A stretch of 64,000 bases of DNA from Anniella stebbinsi (taxonomy: Eukaryota; Chordata; Lepidosauria; Squamata; Anniellidae): positions 362,540,973-362,604,972 of the forward strand of contig JARDYH010000002.1 of assembly GCA_029215795.1 (NCBI GenBank). The letters are read 5' to 3'. Within the stretch, counting starts at the first letter, position 1, and every line of letters starts with the position of its first letter. Below the pieces are notes generated by a model that was given only the letters and a program-made list of their open reading frames with translations, was not told the origin of the DNA and did no database searches. A program made the translations under genes and the position numbers. Below are positions 63,790 through 64,000 of this stretch, piece after piece.

Positions 63790-64000
63790 GTGAAGCTGCC
63801 TTAGGCTGTTTCTACACTGGCCTTTCTCCCCAAGGCCATTCCTGGGTGCTCCCTGTGTGTCCAAATGACGCACAGGGAGTTCTGGGGGCAGGGGACGGGT
63901 TTTCCCAGGGTAAAGAAACCCTGGGAAAACCCGATTCTTTGAGCGGTCTCAGGACTGTCCCGAAACTGCAGGAGGTGTGGGCGCCCATCCCGACTGGTGT
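63790..64000. repeat. Hairpin-rich repeat cut by the window edge
   Basis: Two perfect hairpins: arms of 9 bp at 63849-63857 and 63871-63879 (CTCCCTGTG/CACAGGGAG), and arms of 16 bp at 63896-63911 and 63918-63933 (CGGGTTTTCCCAGGGT and its complement) with a 6-base loop. Probably one end of a MITE continuing past 64000. Confidence 0.5.

Noticed and set aside
59335..64000. Search for further PSMD1 exons on the minus strand
   Set aside because: No segment resembling the preceding exon (the part ending ...ESLGFILF in vertebrates) was found, so the intron is taken to run past the window edge.

Overview
This is a vertebrate nuclear window with long introns, GT-AG splice sites and about half its length in old transposon fragments. 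The repeats (CR1 LINEs ending in an ATTCTATG-type tail, L2-like LINEs, a tRNA-derived SINE, many short palindromic hAT-like elements) suggest a sauropsid, most likely a squamate reptile. That assignment is inference from repeat content, not from a search.

Two protein-coding genes are supported. On the minus strand, six consecutive exons of PSMD1 (Rpn2, a 26S proteasome base subunit) run from 39700 down to 3094. They join in frame without a gap and encode about 230 residues from the last proteasome/cyclosome repeats to the lysine/glutamate-rich KEKE stretch. The N-terminal two thirds lie off the right edge and about the last 100 residues off the left edge. On the plus strand, HTR2B (serotonin receptor 2B) is complete as coding sequence in three exons, 46098-46362, 55526-55726 and 58448-59334, giving 450 residues with all the key class A receptor motifs. 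HTR2B sits head-on inside a PSMD1 intron of at least 24.3 kb, the same nested antisense layout known in mammals.

Layout: 1-3 kb, intron with a LINE tail and a possible LTR; 3.1-39.7 kb, PSMD1 exons separated by introns full of CR1, L2, SINE and MITE copies; 6.1-6.6 kb, a solo LTR with a perfect 5-bp target duplication; 23.5-24.0 and 28.6-29.2 kb, two LTR-like relatives of it; 24.4-25.7 kb, the longest L2-like LINE, with a reverse-transcriptase motif; 39.7-64 kb, the large PSMD1 intron holding HTR2B and further MITEs and LINE tails. The right edge ends in a repeat with strong hairpins.

No rRNA, functional tRNA, CRISPR or bacterial feature is present. Candidates for a second look are the three related LTRs that each carry a decayed acidic-to-basic reading frame, the well-preserved hAT-like palindromes with 8-bp duplications, the simple repeats pressed against PSMD1 splice sites, and the short divergent N-terminus of HTR2B. 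I did not find an evident new biological system.
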